A DNA stretch of 58,936 nt, taken from contig CABUOQ010000010.1 of the NCBI GenBank assembly GCA_902493275.1, positions 1-58,936 of the forward strand, given 5' to 3'. Positions 27,196 through 36,503 of the stretch are shown here, one piece after another. This DNA comes from an uncultured Bacillota bacterium. Lineage in GTDB: Bacteria > Bacillota_I > Bacilli_A > RFN20 > CAG-449. The notes under the pieces are model-generated. The model was not told the origin of the DNA. It did no database searches and saw only the letters and a list, made by a program, of their open reading frames with translations. Positions within the stretch are counted from its first letter, which is position 1; each line of letters starts with the position of its first letter. The position numbers and the translations under genes were made by a program.

Positions 27196-29311
27196 TTTCT
27201 TTAGGGAATTCGAATTTAAAACTCACGTATCTATTTGAAAAATCTGCTACTAAATACGCAGAATATTTATTACCATTTTTTGAGATTAAATCTTCAAAGA
27301 GTATTTTACCTTTAGTAAATATCTCCTTGGCCAACTTATTAGTTATCTTCTTGTTTAATGTAGCAAAAAGTTTATTGTTTTTATAAAGTGATAATCCACA
27401 TTCTGAATTACAACAGCGATAGCCAACTTCACTTATAGCGATACTATTTCCACACCGAGGACATTTACATAATACTTTCGATTTATCAACTTCAAATATT
27501 TGTGGTGCCATAGGTAAATTAATTTCTTTAGGACAATTATTAAAGATATTTTGGATCTCATTTTCACTGATTTTTAAAGCATCATTGATACTAAATTCAC
27601 CACGATATACTTTTTTTAGCGACCGACCTAATTCAGCAGTTTTTTCTTTTTTGATGAAAATATTTAACTTTTGACATGTTTCCACATAATATTTTCCAAA
27701 AGGTAATAATGAATAAACATTGTCTTTTAAAATGATATATTTTGATTTAATTGCATTATCTATTATTCCCGAACGTGTTGCTTCAGTACCTAATTCTACA
27801 CCCTCGAACATTGCCTTTAATTCCTCTTCTTCATTACTATCTTCATTATCTTTAAGGCGATCCTTAAATGGATTTTTCAAAAAATTATTTAAGGTTTCCA
27901 CCGTATATCTTTTTGGAGGATTTGTTTGTTTTTCTAATGGCTTAAAAAGGATATTTACTTCATCACCAACATTTAAAGAAGGTAATATTTTATCTTTTTT
28001 ATCTCGCTCTTCAAAAATAGTCCATCCTTTATTAATGACTACATCTCCACTTAATTTAAAAATTTCATCCTTAATCTTAATTTCAATTGTCGTTCTATTA
28101 ACTTCAAAATTTTCTTTTGAAAAGACGCTGAAAAAGCGATTTACAATGCATTTATAAACTTTATTTTCATCTTCAGATAAATCTGATTTATGAGGGATTT
28201 TATATGTTGGTGTCAAGGCGCTGTGGGATTCTATCTTACTATCATCAAAAATATTTTTTCCCTCTTTAAAAATGATATTCACATTTAACTTAATAAAATT
28301 ATTTATGATATCTTTAAATTTACCCTTTTCATTTTCTGCGAGATATTGTGATGGTGTTCTTGGATAAGAAACATATCCTTTTTCATATAGGTTTTGAACT
28401 ATTTGTAGTGATTTATCTAATGACATCTTATATTTCTTGCCTAATTCCCCTTGCAATTTAGATAATGAATATAATTTCCCCGGAGGAATAATCTTTCTTT
28501 CAGAAACAACATTAGTAACTATAGCTTTACTATTATTTAATTTTAATGCATATTCTTCAGCTTCTTGAAGGGTATTAAACTCTTTTTTTGATGTGAGTTC
28601 AACAACTTCACCATTAGTTTTTTCTTTTGATGTTAAAACATAATATGTGCTTGGAACAAAATTATTTATAGCCATATCGCGTTCATAAATCACTTGAACA
28701 ATCGGTGAAATAACTCGTCCAACTCTTAATAAACTATGACTCTTTATAGTGGCCAAACGTGTTAAATTAATTCCATAAATCCAGTCAATATATGTTCTAG
28801 CTAACCCTTCATTTGCTAAAGAATCAAAATCACTATCATCGCGCATTAATGATAATTCTTCTTTGATAGTTTTTGGTGTTTGATCTGGCATCCATAATCT
28901 TTTTATAGATTTATCTGTCTTAAGCGCGTATTTTAAAATTAATCGAACAATGATTTCTCCTTCTCTATCCGAATCACCCGCATTGATAATAGTATCAACT
29001 TCTTCTTTGTTAATTAGAGTTCTAATTGTTTTATATTGCTTAATAATTCCTTCTTCTTTAGTAAGACCAAAACGAAATTCCTGAGGAAAAAATGGAAGAT
29101 TATCTTCAATCCAAGCCATTTTTGCACCATCTTTATAATTAGGATCATACATCTCAATATCATATAGATGAAATAAATGTCCAAAAGCATAGGTTATATA
29201 ATATTCTTCATTTTCAAAATATCCATCCATTTTTTTCATCTTAGGATCAATGGCTAACACAATGTTTCTAGCTAAAGAAGGTTTTTCAGCGATAATAACT
29301 TTTTTATTCAT
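27179..29311 (-). CDS. topB: DNA topoisomerase III (type IA)
   Basis: A 710-aa type IA topoisomerase. The Toprim domain begins KVIIAEKPSLARNIV and has the acidic NAGDSDREGEI motif; the active-site tyrosine is in GYVSYPRTPSQYL; the C-terminus has a zinc ribbon (CKCPRCGNSI ... CCNSECG). The frame opens at 29368 but that start lies inside the terminator of the upstream operon, and TATAAT (29322-29327, minus) with TTGCTC (29345-29350) and a 17-nt spacer sits before the ATG at 29311. With a 10-nt gap from -10 to ATG, there is almost no leader. The presence of a 2-domain zinc tail fits chromosomal TopB. Confidence 0.95.
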   Translation of the reverse strand: MNKKVIIAEKPSLARNIVLAIDPKMKKMDGYFENEEYYITYAFGHLFHLYDIEMYDPNYKDGAKMAWIEDNLPFFPQEFRFGLTKEEGIIKQYKTIRTLINKEEVDTIINAGDSDREGEIIVRLILKYALKTDKSIKRLWMPDQTPKTIKEELSLMRDDSDFDSLANEGLARTYIDWIYGINLTRLATIKSHSLLRVGRVISPIVQVIYERDMAINNFVPSTYYVLTSKEKTNGEVVELTSKKEFNTLQEAEEYALKLNNSKAIVTNVVSERKIIPPGKLYSLSKLQGELGKKYKMSLDKSLQIVQNLYEKGYVSYPRTPSQYLAENEKGKFKDIINNFIKLNVNIIFKEGKNIFDDSKIESHSALTPTYKIPHKSDLSEDENKVYKCIVNRFFSVFSKENFEVNRTTIEIKIKDEIFKLSGDVVINKGWTIFEERDKKDKILPSLNVGDEVNILFKPLEKQTNPPKRYTVETLNNFLKNPFKDRLKDNEDSNEEEELKAMFEGVELGTEATRSGIIDNAIKSKYIILKDNVYSLLPFGKYYVETCQKLNIFIKKEKTAELGRSLKKVYRGEFSINDALKISENEIQNIFNNCPKEINLPMAPQIFEVDKSKVLCKCPRCGNSIAISEVGYRCCNSECGLSLYKNNKLFATLNKKITNKLAKEIFTKGKILFEDLISKNGNKYSAYLVADFSNRYVSFKFEFPKETKKDS

Positions 29312-29338
29312 AACATCAAAAATTATAATCCATAAAAA

Positions 29339-29365
29339 AAGATTGAGCAAGCAAACCTCAATCTT
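29339..29365 (-). terminator. Terminator of the KDG-catabolic operon
   Basis: AAGATTGAG (29339-29347) pairs perfectly with CTCAATCTT (29357-29365) around a 9-nt loop and is followed on the minus strand by a T-run (29332-29340). The -35 box of topB lies inside its left arm and loop. Confidence 0.9.
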
Positions 29366-29372
29366 CAATAAT

Positions 29373-30395
29373 TTATCTTTGAACTCGACCTGAACTATCT
29401 CCGTTCATCAAATTTTCCACTTCTTCTTTGCTAACTAGATTAAAATCACCATGAATCGTATGTTTTAGTGCAGAAGCTGCTACCGCGAATTCTAAGGCTT
29501 TTTTATAATCACCATATGTTAATAAGCCATGTATTATACCAGCAGAGAAAGAATCTCCTCCTCCGACACGATCCACGATTGGATTAATCTCATAGTGCTT
29601 TGATTCATAAAATTCTTTACCATCATAAATCAAAGCCTTCCATCCATTATGACTTGCGGAATAACTTTCTCTCAAGGTTGAAATAACATATTTAAAGTTA
29701 AATTCTTGAGCCATTTGTTTAAAAATCTTTTTATAACCATCTGCATCTGTTTTTGCCTCTAAGACACTGGCACCTGGTTTAAATCCTAAACATAATTGCG
29801 CATCTTCTTCATTACCGATGCAAACATCGACATATTTCATTAAAGGACGCATAACCGATATCGCTTTTTCTGATGTCCATAATTTTTTACGATAATTTAA
29901 ATCACAAGAAACCATTACTCCATTTCTTTTTGCTGATTTTAAAGCTTCCAAGGTTATCATCGCTGCATTAGAAGAAATTGCAGGAGTAATTCCTGAAAAA
30001 TGAAACCATTCTGCACCTTTCATTATTTTATCAAAGTCAAAATCTGATACATTTGCTTCCGATATTGATGAATGGCTGCGATCATAAATCACTTTTGATG
30101 GGCGAAAAGAAACACCACTTTCTAAATAATAAATTCCTATTCTTTCGCCTCCACGAGCGATGTAATCGCAATTAACCCCATATCTTCTTAATGAATTTAT
30201 CGCAGATTGGCCAATCTCATTATTAGGTAATTTACTGACAAAGCACGTATTATGGCCATAATTTGCTAATGAAATTGCTACATTAGCTTCACCTCCACCA
30301 TAGCAAGCATCAAAACTATCAGTTTGCACAAATCTTTGATTTAATGGTGTGGATAGGCGAAGCATTATTTCACCTAAAGTTATGATTTTTGACAT
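29373..30395 (-). CDS. kdgK: 2-dehydro-3-deoxygluconokinase (PfkB family)
   Basis: Sugar kinase of 340 aa making 2-keto-3-deoxy-6-phosphogluconate (KDPG) from KDG in the cytosol. The N-terminal PfkB signature GGGEANVAISLANYG and the C-terminal anion-hole/base motif VGGGDSFSAG (catalytic Asp) are visible. Residues such as YIARGGERIGIYYLE fit the KdgK subgroup. The identity is reinforced by the KDPG aldolase gene located one nucleotide upstream. AAAGGAG overlaps the aldolase stop. The pair ends in a strong hairpin terminator. Confidence 0.92.
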   Translation of the reverse strand: MSKIITLGEIMLRLSTPLNQRFVQTDSFDACYGGGEANVAISLANYGHNTCFVSKLPNNEIGQSAINSLRRYGVNCDYIARGGERIGIYYLESGVSFRPSKVIYDRSHSSISEANVSDFDFDKIMKGAEWFHFSGITPAISSNAAMITLEALKSAKRNGVMVSCDLNYRKKLWTSEKAISVMRPLMKYVDVCIGNEEDAQLCLGFKPGASVLEAKTDADGYKKIFKQMAQEFNFKYVISTLRESYSASHNGWKALIYDGKEFYESKHYEINPIVDRVGGGDSFSAGIIHGLLTYGDYKKALEFAVAASALKHTIHGDFNLVSKEEVENLMNGDSSGRVQR

Positions 30396-30396
30396 T

Positions 30397-31008
30397 TTAT
30401 TCTCCTTTAATAACTTTGATCGTTTCTAAACATTTTTTATGAATATATTCAGGTAGTCCTTTCATCATCCATGAACCACCAACAGCAATAATTTTTTCAA
30501 AAGATAGATATTCTTTTATGAGCGATAAATCAATTCCACCAGTTGGCATAAAATAAACATTAGGGAAAGCCGCGCATAAAGCTTTTAAAGCTTTGACCCC
30601 ACCGAAGATTTCTGCAGGAAAAAACTTCAATGTTGTTAATCCTAATGATATAGCTTTCATTATTTCTGTCGGAGTAATGACTCCTGGAATATATAAAACA
30701 TTTTTTTCTTTACAATACTCTGCCACTTCAACTGATAAACCAGGAGAGACAATAAATTTTGCTCCACATTCTATTGCTTCTTGGCATTGTTTTTTATTTA
30801 TAATTGTTCCCACGCCTATATTCATTTCAGGGAAAGACTCAACTGCAAGTTTTAAACACTCTTTAGCGCATGAGGTCCTAAAAGTTATCTCTGCGATTGG
30901 AATTTGTCCCTTACTTAATTGTTCCATTATAAGTTTTGTCTCATCGACATTATTTAAGACTACTACTGGAACTATTTTTATTTCTTTAATTTTTGATAAA
31001 ATATCCAC
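30397..31008 (-). CDS. eda: KDPG aldolase (2-dehydro-3-deoxyphosphogluconate aldolase)
   Basis: Class I aldolase of about 203 aa that splits KDPG into pyruvate and glyceraldehyde-3-phosphate. Family motifs are AEITFRT, VGTIINKKQC, the Schiff-base region FIVSPGLS, VLYIPGVITPTEI, and LKFFPAE with the active-site Lys. GGID precedes the C-terminal helix. An AAAGGTG site is 7 nt upstream of GTG 31008, so that start is preferred over the in-frame GTG at 31017, which overlaps the site. With kdgK it completes the last steps of hexuronate or KDG breakdown; upstream uronate genes are not in this window. Confidence 0.93.
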   Translation of the reverse strand: MDILSKIKEIKIVPVVVLNNVDETKLIMEQLSKGQIPIAEITFRTSCAKECLKLAVESFPEMNIGVGTIINKKQCQEAIECGAKFIVSPGLSVEVAEYCKEKNVLYIPGVITPTEIMKAISLGLTTLKFFPAEIFGGVKALKALCAAFPNVYFMPTGGIDLSLIKEYLSFEKIIAVGGSWMMKGLPEYIHKKCLETIKVIKGE

Positions 31009-31080
31009 AATTTTCACCTTTACAATTAAATAATACTATTTATATAGGAATAAGAAAAATATTAAAATTAATATGATAAT

Positions 31081-31608
31081 TTATCTTTTTATTTCTAATC
31101 TAATTTTAGAATAATCGCAATTCAATAGATCGTCTTTAAAAGCGATAAAATCGAATATTTCCCCATTATTTTTTTTACTTAATGACGCTAAGCGAAGCAA
31201 AATTATTTCTCCTGGTTTTAAATTTTCATCTTCTTTTAATAAAAAGCAAGGACTTTCTTTTTCGATAAAAGAAATATTATATTCTTTATTCAATTGATAG
31301 CTAACATCCGGAATATCATTAAAATCAACACGCGAAAAATCTTTTTCATTATAAATTATATTTTCTTGATATCTAACTATGGGGGTTTGTCTTTCTATAT
31401 CGTAGAAAAAATAAAGCATCCCTCGATGTGGTAGATATATATTATTTATCTTTCGCGAAATATCTTCTAAATTAAACTGAGCAATAAAGATTTCTTCATC
31501 AGCGACCTTAGTTAAATAATTTCTCGGCAAATCAGGACAACCTAAAATGCAGCTTCTTGCCCAACGTTGTTCTAATTTAACTAATTTTGTTTTAAAATAT
31601 ATAGCCAT
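31081..31608 (-). CDS. YwqG-like (DUF1963) protein, short form
   Basis: A 175-aa protein resembling the DUF1963/YwqG family: GCPDLPRNY at the start, IFIAQFNLEDIS, and the conserved LPHRGMLYFFYD block. The family is usually 230-280 aa, so this copy is C-terminally short. Function unknown. On the minus strand TATATT (31615-31620) ends 6 nt before the ATG, making leaderless translation likely. It stands alone between the aldolase and the LtaS-like gene. Confidence 0.75.
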   Translation of the reverse strand: MAIYFKTKLVKLEQRWARSCILGCPDLPRNYLTKVADEEIFIAQFNLEDISRKINNIYLPHRGMLYFFYDIERQTPIVRYQENIIYNEKDFSRVDFNDIPDVSYQLNKEYNISFIEKESPCFLLKEDENLKPGEIILLRLASLSKKNNGEIFDFIAFKDDLLNCDYSKIRLEIKR

Positions 31609-31654
31609 AATTCTAATATAAAATTAACACTTTTTATCTAAAAATACTATAATT

Positions 31655-33637
31655 CTAATTGTTAAATTCATTAAAATCATAATTAGCAAAAATATTTTGG
31701 TTATATAACATATCGATTCTTGCTTGTTTTTTTATCAATTTATCAACTAATTCTAAGAATTGTTTTTCTTTACTTTCATTCTTTTCAACGAATGATGTGA
31801 AAATAGTTTTGCCATTATCAGTCCAATATTCATCATTAAAAAATGATGATAACTCGATTGAATAAAATATATTTTCATCATTAGAGAAAAGCGAATTTCC
31901 CATATACATTCTGCTATTATAATCTATTCCTAAAAGATGCATTATTGTAGGAACAATATTATAAGGAGATGAAAATTCACTATATTCTTCTCTACTTTGA
32001 TGAAATTTATCATTCAAAAGTGGATTAGAGAAACACATGACAGTTTTATACATATCATAATGAGTTAATTCTTCATAACCGCTTAAAGAATAATTTAAAG
32101 AGCGATTATCTAATCCATTATAATAAATATCATGATCACCATAGATGACAAATAAGGTATCATCATATTTGCCTGCTTGTTTAAATTGATTTATAATATC
32201 ACCTAGACCTGCATCAAAATCCATGCAAGCTAACATAAATAAATCTATTCCCTTATCATTTCCATACTTATCGTTTTCTAAAGGATTTTGCCATAAATTT
32301 TTATTTTTAGCATTTAGCAATTTTTGATAATACTTTTCTTTTAATAATTCTTCGTTATCGCTATCAAAATATGGTCCGTGCATTGATAAAGAAGTATAAA
32401 ATGCATAAAATGGATCATCTTCTTTTAATAATGTTTGAGCGACAAATGGCATTGTCTCACTATCTAAAATATAACTTCCATTCCATCCCCAAATGTCTCT
32501 ATCTGGATAGATATCTTCATGAAAATAAACTTTATCAAAGCCATATTCAGGTATTTTTTTCTTTCGATTATAGATATCCATGTTATTAATACCTTCTCCA
32601 CCAGTATCGTGGAAGAAGTACGATGTATAATTATCATCAAGCATATTAGGAAGTGAAAATGGAAGAACATAATCAATTTCCTCTTTTATTCCTGAAGAAA
32701 TTGAAGAACCTGTAATTCCAATCATCTCTGAAATATTAGTTTTATTCTTTGAAACATTGTTTGAACAATTAACTCCTTCTTTTAAAAGAGAATAAAGATT
32801 AGGGGTAAGGTATTCATTGACCATCATCTCTGCTCCAGTTTCAATCATAATGGTAAAAACATTCTTATCTTTAAGTAAGCCTGTATACTCTGAATAATTC
32901 GTAGTATCTTGCTCGCTTTTAAAATATTTTTGTAAATTTTCAATATTAACTTTTTCAACATCATAGTTAAAATATTGTAATTCTCTAATATAATAAGAAA
33001 ACATTCCATATTTATTGTAGTTTCTATTTTTAGTTATCGTTACTGCATCAACAATTAATTCATCATCATATCTTTTTTCTTCCTTAACTATCGCATTAAA
33101 AGTCAAAGAATAAATTCCTATTGATAAAGCGATGAATGACGTAACTAAACCAAAGTGATTATAATTGAACTCGCGTTTCAATCCTGGCATTTTCTTTTTC
33201 ACTTTCTTTGGCATTTTTACATATTTTATTTTAGAAACATATACAAGTGCCACGATAAAAGCCGCATAAAGTAAAACTAATAATATAATGCTTTCAAAAT
33301 TTAAAAATGAAACTGAGAAAACTCCTAAACCATTATTTTTAATTAAAGTAAAATTATGAAGTGAGAAAATATCACCAAATATACAATAAAAATTAATATT
33401 AACTAAAGAAAAGAAAACAACCACAAACATCGCAATTGTATAATAAGCAATATCAAATTTTCGATTATTAACAAAAAATATAGGTAAAGAAATAATGAAA
33501 AATATCATTATCTCTAATAATGGATAAGATGAAAAAGGACTACCAAATATAAATAGAAAGGTAATCATTTCTATAATAATACTAGTAATAAAAAATAAAG
33601 TAAATTCCGATATTTTTCTAATAAAAAAGTCTCTCAT
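31655..33637 (-). CDS. LTA synthase family sulfatase-like membrane enzyme
   Basis: A 660-aa membrane enzyme with five N-terminal helices (to about residue 185) and a large extracellular sulfatase-type domain, the layout of LtaS and related phosphoglycerol transferases. Metal/catalytic residues: Glu in TIMIETGAE, the catalytic Thr in KNKTNISE, the DRDIWGWNG block, His in SLSMHGPYF and the D-H pair in YGDHDIYY. It probably transfers glycerol phosphate from phosphatidylglycerol to an envelope polymer. A TTGTAA-17-TAAAAT promoter and an AGGA ribosome site lie upstream. Confidence 0.88.
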   Translation of the reverse strand: MRDFFIRKISEFTLFFITSIIIEMITFLFIFGSPFSSYPLLEIMIFFIISLPIFFVNNRKFDIAYYTIAMFVVVFFSLVNINFYCIFGDIFSLHNFTLIKNNGLGVFSVSFLNFESIILLVLLYAAFIVALVYVSKIKYVKMPKKVKKKMPGLKREFNYNHFGLVTSFIALSIGIYSLTFNAIVKEEKRYDDELIVDAVTITKNRNYNKYGMFSYYIRELQYFNYDVEKVNIENLQKYFKSEQDTTNYSEYTGLLKDKNVFTIMIETGAEMMVNEYLTPNLYSLLKEGVNCSNNVSKNKTNISEMIGITGSSISSGIKEEIDYVLPFSLPNMLDDNYTSYFFHDTGGEGINNMDIYNRKKKIPEYGFDKVYFHEDIYPDRDIWGWNGSYILDSETMPFVAQTLLKEDDPFYAFYTSLSMHGPYFDSDNEELLKEKYYQKLLNAKNKNLWQNPLENDKYGNDKGIDLFMLACMDFDAGLGDIINQFKQAGKYDDTLFVIYGDHDIYYNGLDNRSLNYSLSGYEELTHYDMYKTVMCFSNPLLNDKFHQSREEYSEFSSPYNIVPTIMHLLGIDYNSRMYMGNSLFSNDENIFYSIELSSFFNDEYWTDNGKTIFTSFVEKNESKEKQFLELVDKLIKKQARIDMLYNQNIFANYDFNEFNN

Positions 33638-33825
33638 AGCATTTTCCTAAATCATTGAAATTTTAATGTATAATGACTTTTTTTACAATGTTTTATCCTT
33701 TATTATTAGTTTTTTATAATAAAAAATTAGATATTTTTTTACATTTTAATATAAATAGACAATAAAACATGAATTTTAATAAATAATATTAAAAGATTTT
33801 TGGATTTAAATATTTGGAATTATTA

Positions 33826-35562
33826 TTAATTTTTTTCAAATTGAGCTTTGTAAAGTTTGGAATATTCACCATTTAATTTTATAAGATCATCATGATTACC
33901 ATGTTCAATAATTCTTCCCTCTTCAACCACAAAAATTTCAGAAGCATTTTTTATTGTCGATAAACGATGTGCCACCACAATAGTTGTTCTACCTTTAGCT
34001 AAGTCATTTAAAGATTTTTGGATTAAAAATTCTGTAGCGTTATCTAAAGCACTTGTAGCTTCATCTAAAATTAATATTGGAGGATTTTTTAAAAAGACTC
34101 TTGCAATTGATAACCTTTGCTTTTGTCCCCCAGAAAGACGCACTCCTCTTTCACCAACTTGAGTATCATAGCCATTTTCTAACGTCATTATATATTCATG
34201 GATATTAGCCGCCTTAGAAGCTTTAATTATTTCTTCATCTGTAGCATCTAGTTTTCCATAGGCAATATTTTCTTTAATCGTTCCATTAAATAAAAAGACA
34301 TCTTGCTGAACTATTCCAATATTATCTCTTAAACTCTTAAGATTTAATCTATCGATATTGTAATTATCAATATAAATTGCTCCCGAGTTAATTTGATAAA
34401 AATGAGGTATCAAATGACAAATTGTAGTCTTTCCTCCACCTGAAGGTCCAACTAAAGCAATTGTTTCACCTTTTTTTATTTCAAAGGAAATATCATTTAA
34501 AATATGCTTTGTTTTTTCATTTTTAACATCGTTTTCTCCATATTCGAAATTTACGTGTTCAAAGACTATATTTCCATCTAAGTTTTCTACTTTAATTGCT
34601 GAGGCATCTTCTTTTTCATCCTCTTGATCAATAATTTCTAAAAAACGTTTAAAACCAGCCACTCCGTTTTGATATTGTTCAGTGAAGTTTATCAGTGTTG
34701 TTAAAGGAGTAATAAATAATCCCACCGAGACTACAAAAGAAGTATACTTTGGTAAATCGACAATATTAATAGCCACAAATACACCACCCGCAATTAAAAG
34801 AACTACATTAAATATATCCGTGATAAATGTGGTCGATGAATGAAACTGTCCCATAGCTTTATATGCATAACGGCGAGATTGTATATAATTATTATTTCCA
34901 ACTTCAAACTTCTCAAATTCTTTTTCATCATTAGAAAATGCTTTAGTAACTCGAATACCCGTTATTGAAGACTCAAGTGAAGCGTTAATTTCTGCAACGG
35001 ACTTTCGAGTTTTAGTAAAAGCTATACGCATTTTATTTTTTAATAGAATAGTAATTATCAATAAAATTGGAATACAAGCAAAAAGGATCAATGCAAAACG
35101 CCACTCAAGAAAAATTAAATAGATGAATGTCAATACGATGGTTATTCCACAGATAAAAAAATTCTCTGGACCATGATGCGCTAATTCTGATACATCCATT
35201 AAATCATTAGTCATCCTTGACATAATTTTTCCAGTTTCATGCTCATCATAAAAAGAAAATGGTAATTTTTGTAATTTTTTGAACATATCGCGTCTCATAT
35301 CTGCTTGCATTTTCACCCCGATAACATGTCCATAATATTGAACAAAGTATCGTAAAAGCATTCTAATTAAATAACATGCCAATAAAACGCATCCTAAAAT
35401 CACTATCATTTTAATATCATTTTCAGCGGCATACACATTCAATATTTTGTTTGTCATAATAGGATAAAGCATTCCCAATAATGAAATCATCAGTGATGCG
35501 AGCATATCTAAGACAAACATTTTCTTATATGGACGATAATATCTAACAAATCTTCTAAACAT
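33826..35562 (-). CDS. ABC transporter, fused membrane and ATPase domain (MsbA/BmrA-like exporter)
   Basis: Half-size ABC exporter of 578 aa acting as a dimer. Six membrane helices occupy about residues 15-300; the ATPase has Walker A GPSGGGKTT, Q-loop NIGIVQQDVFLF, signature RLSGGQKQR, Walker B ILILDEATSALD and the H-switch VAHRLST. The start is the ATG at 35562: GAGG is 6 nt upstream, whereas the in-frame TTG at 35574 overlaps that site. Cargo cannot be deduced; lipid, peptide or drug are all possible. It is a single gene with no transporter partner next to it. Confidence 0.92.
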   Translation of the reverse strand: MFRRFVRYYRPYKKMFVLDMLASLMISLLGMLYPIMTNKILNVYAAENDIKMIVILGCVLLACYLIRMLLRYFVQYYGHVIGVKMQADMRRDMFKKLQKLPFSFYDEHETGKIMSRMTNDLMDVSELAHHGPENFFICGITIVLTFIYLIFLEWRFALILFACIPILLIITILLKNKMRIAFTKTRKSVAEINASLESSITGIRVTKAFSNDEKEFEKFEVGNNNYIQSRRYAYKAMGQFHSSTTFITDIFNVVLLIAGGVFVAINIVDLPKYTSFVVSVGLFITPLTTLINFTEQYQNGVAGFKRFLEIIDQEDEKEDASAIKVENLDGNIVFEHVNFEYGENDVKNEKTKHILNDISFEIKKGETIALVGPSGGGKTTICHLIPHFYQINSGAIYIDNYNIDRLNLKSLRDNIGIVQQDVFLFNGTIKENIAYGKLDATDEEIIKASKAANIHEYIMTLENGYDTQVGERGVRLSGGQKQRLSIARVFLKNPPILILDEATSALDNATEFLIQKSLNDLAKGRTTIVVAHRLSTIKNASEIFVVEEGRIIEHGNHDDLIKLNGEYSKLYKAQFEKN

Positions 35563-35627
35563 TTTAAGCCTCAATTTTCAAATATATTGATATTATAACA
35601 AAAATTTTTAATTATTGATAATCAAAA

Positions 35628-36503
35628 TTAGTCCTTTAAAAATTCAATTCTTTTTTTAATTGCTGCACAAGTAATTTTAGCCTTCATCTTTATATCAAAG
35701 CCATGCATTGCTTCTTTATTAAAATAATAAGTGACATCTATATTATTATCTTTTAAAGTATTCATAAACATTATTGCTTCATCTTTTAAACAATCAAATT
35801 CACAAGTTTCAATGTATGTCTTACAAAATGAAGAAATGTTTTTTCGCTTATAAATAGAAACATATTTTTGGCCTTTAAGATATAAATTCCACATCTTTTT
35901 ATTTAAATTTGTATTCCACATCGGTGTCGAGTCAAATTTTAATTTTGATTCGGTTTCAATATATGGATCAATAACTGGATAAATAAGCATCAATTTCTGT
36001 GGTATCAATAAATTATTTTGGATGATCTCATCTAAAACTTCAATAGCAAGATTACCACCAGCTGAATCTCCGCCTAAATAATACTCCTTAAATGAATAAT
36101 GTGAGACAATATAAGAATATGATGATAAGCAACAATCACGATTTGAAGGATACACATGTTTAGGTATCAAAGGATAATCAACATAAAAAACTGCACATTT
36201 ACCTTCTAGTGCATATTTTTTACATAATTTAAAATGATAAGGAGCTCCTTTAAATGCAAAACCTCCTCCGTGAAAATAAATCATCGCTTTTTGCGTTTTT
36301 TCTTTAGGCATAAACATTATAATTTTTAGAATTTGCGCATTAATTTTAACTTTTATTTTCCTTATAAAAAGATTATCATCTTTAAGATTTAAAGAAAATA
36401 AGTTCAAAAATGGTGAACTTATTTTAAAAATAAATTTATTAAATGGTGGTCGCAAATGGCGATAAATTCCAAATTCTTTATTGATATTATCACTTATCTT
36501 CAT
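35628..36503 (-). CDS. Alpha/beta hydrolase, HSL-type esterase/lipase
   Basis: Hydrolase of 291 aa with the hormone-sensitive-lipase signature: oxyanion-hole YFHGGGFAFKG, nucleophile Ser in LGGDSAGGNLA, and catalytic His in EAMHGFD near the end. Acts on short-chain esters, presumably in the cytoplasm as there is no signal. It overlaps the upstream membrane beta-propeller gene by 14 nt; the start ATG lies inside that gene's last codons, so translation is coupled. Confidence 0.87.
   Translation of the reverse strand: MKISDNINKEFGIYRHLRPPFNKFIFKISSPFLNLFSLNLKDDNLFIRKIKVKINAQILKIIMFMPKEKTQKAMIYFHGGGFAFKGAPYHFKLCKKYALEGKCAVFYVDYPLIPKHVYPSNRDCCLSSYSYIVSHYSFKEYYLGGDSAGGNLAIEVLDEIIQNNLLIPQKLMLIYPVIDPYIETESKLKFDSTPMWNTNLNKKMWNLYLKGQKYVSIYKRKNISSFCKTYIETCEFDCLKDEAIMFMNTLKDNNIDVTYYFNKEAMHGFDIKMKAKITCAAIKKRIEFLKD

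Noticed and set aside
29312..29368. Upstream start for topB
   Set aside because: The extra codons are within the terminator of the kdgK operon and the topB promoter.
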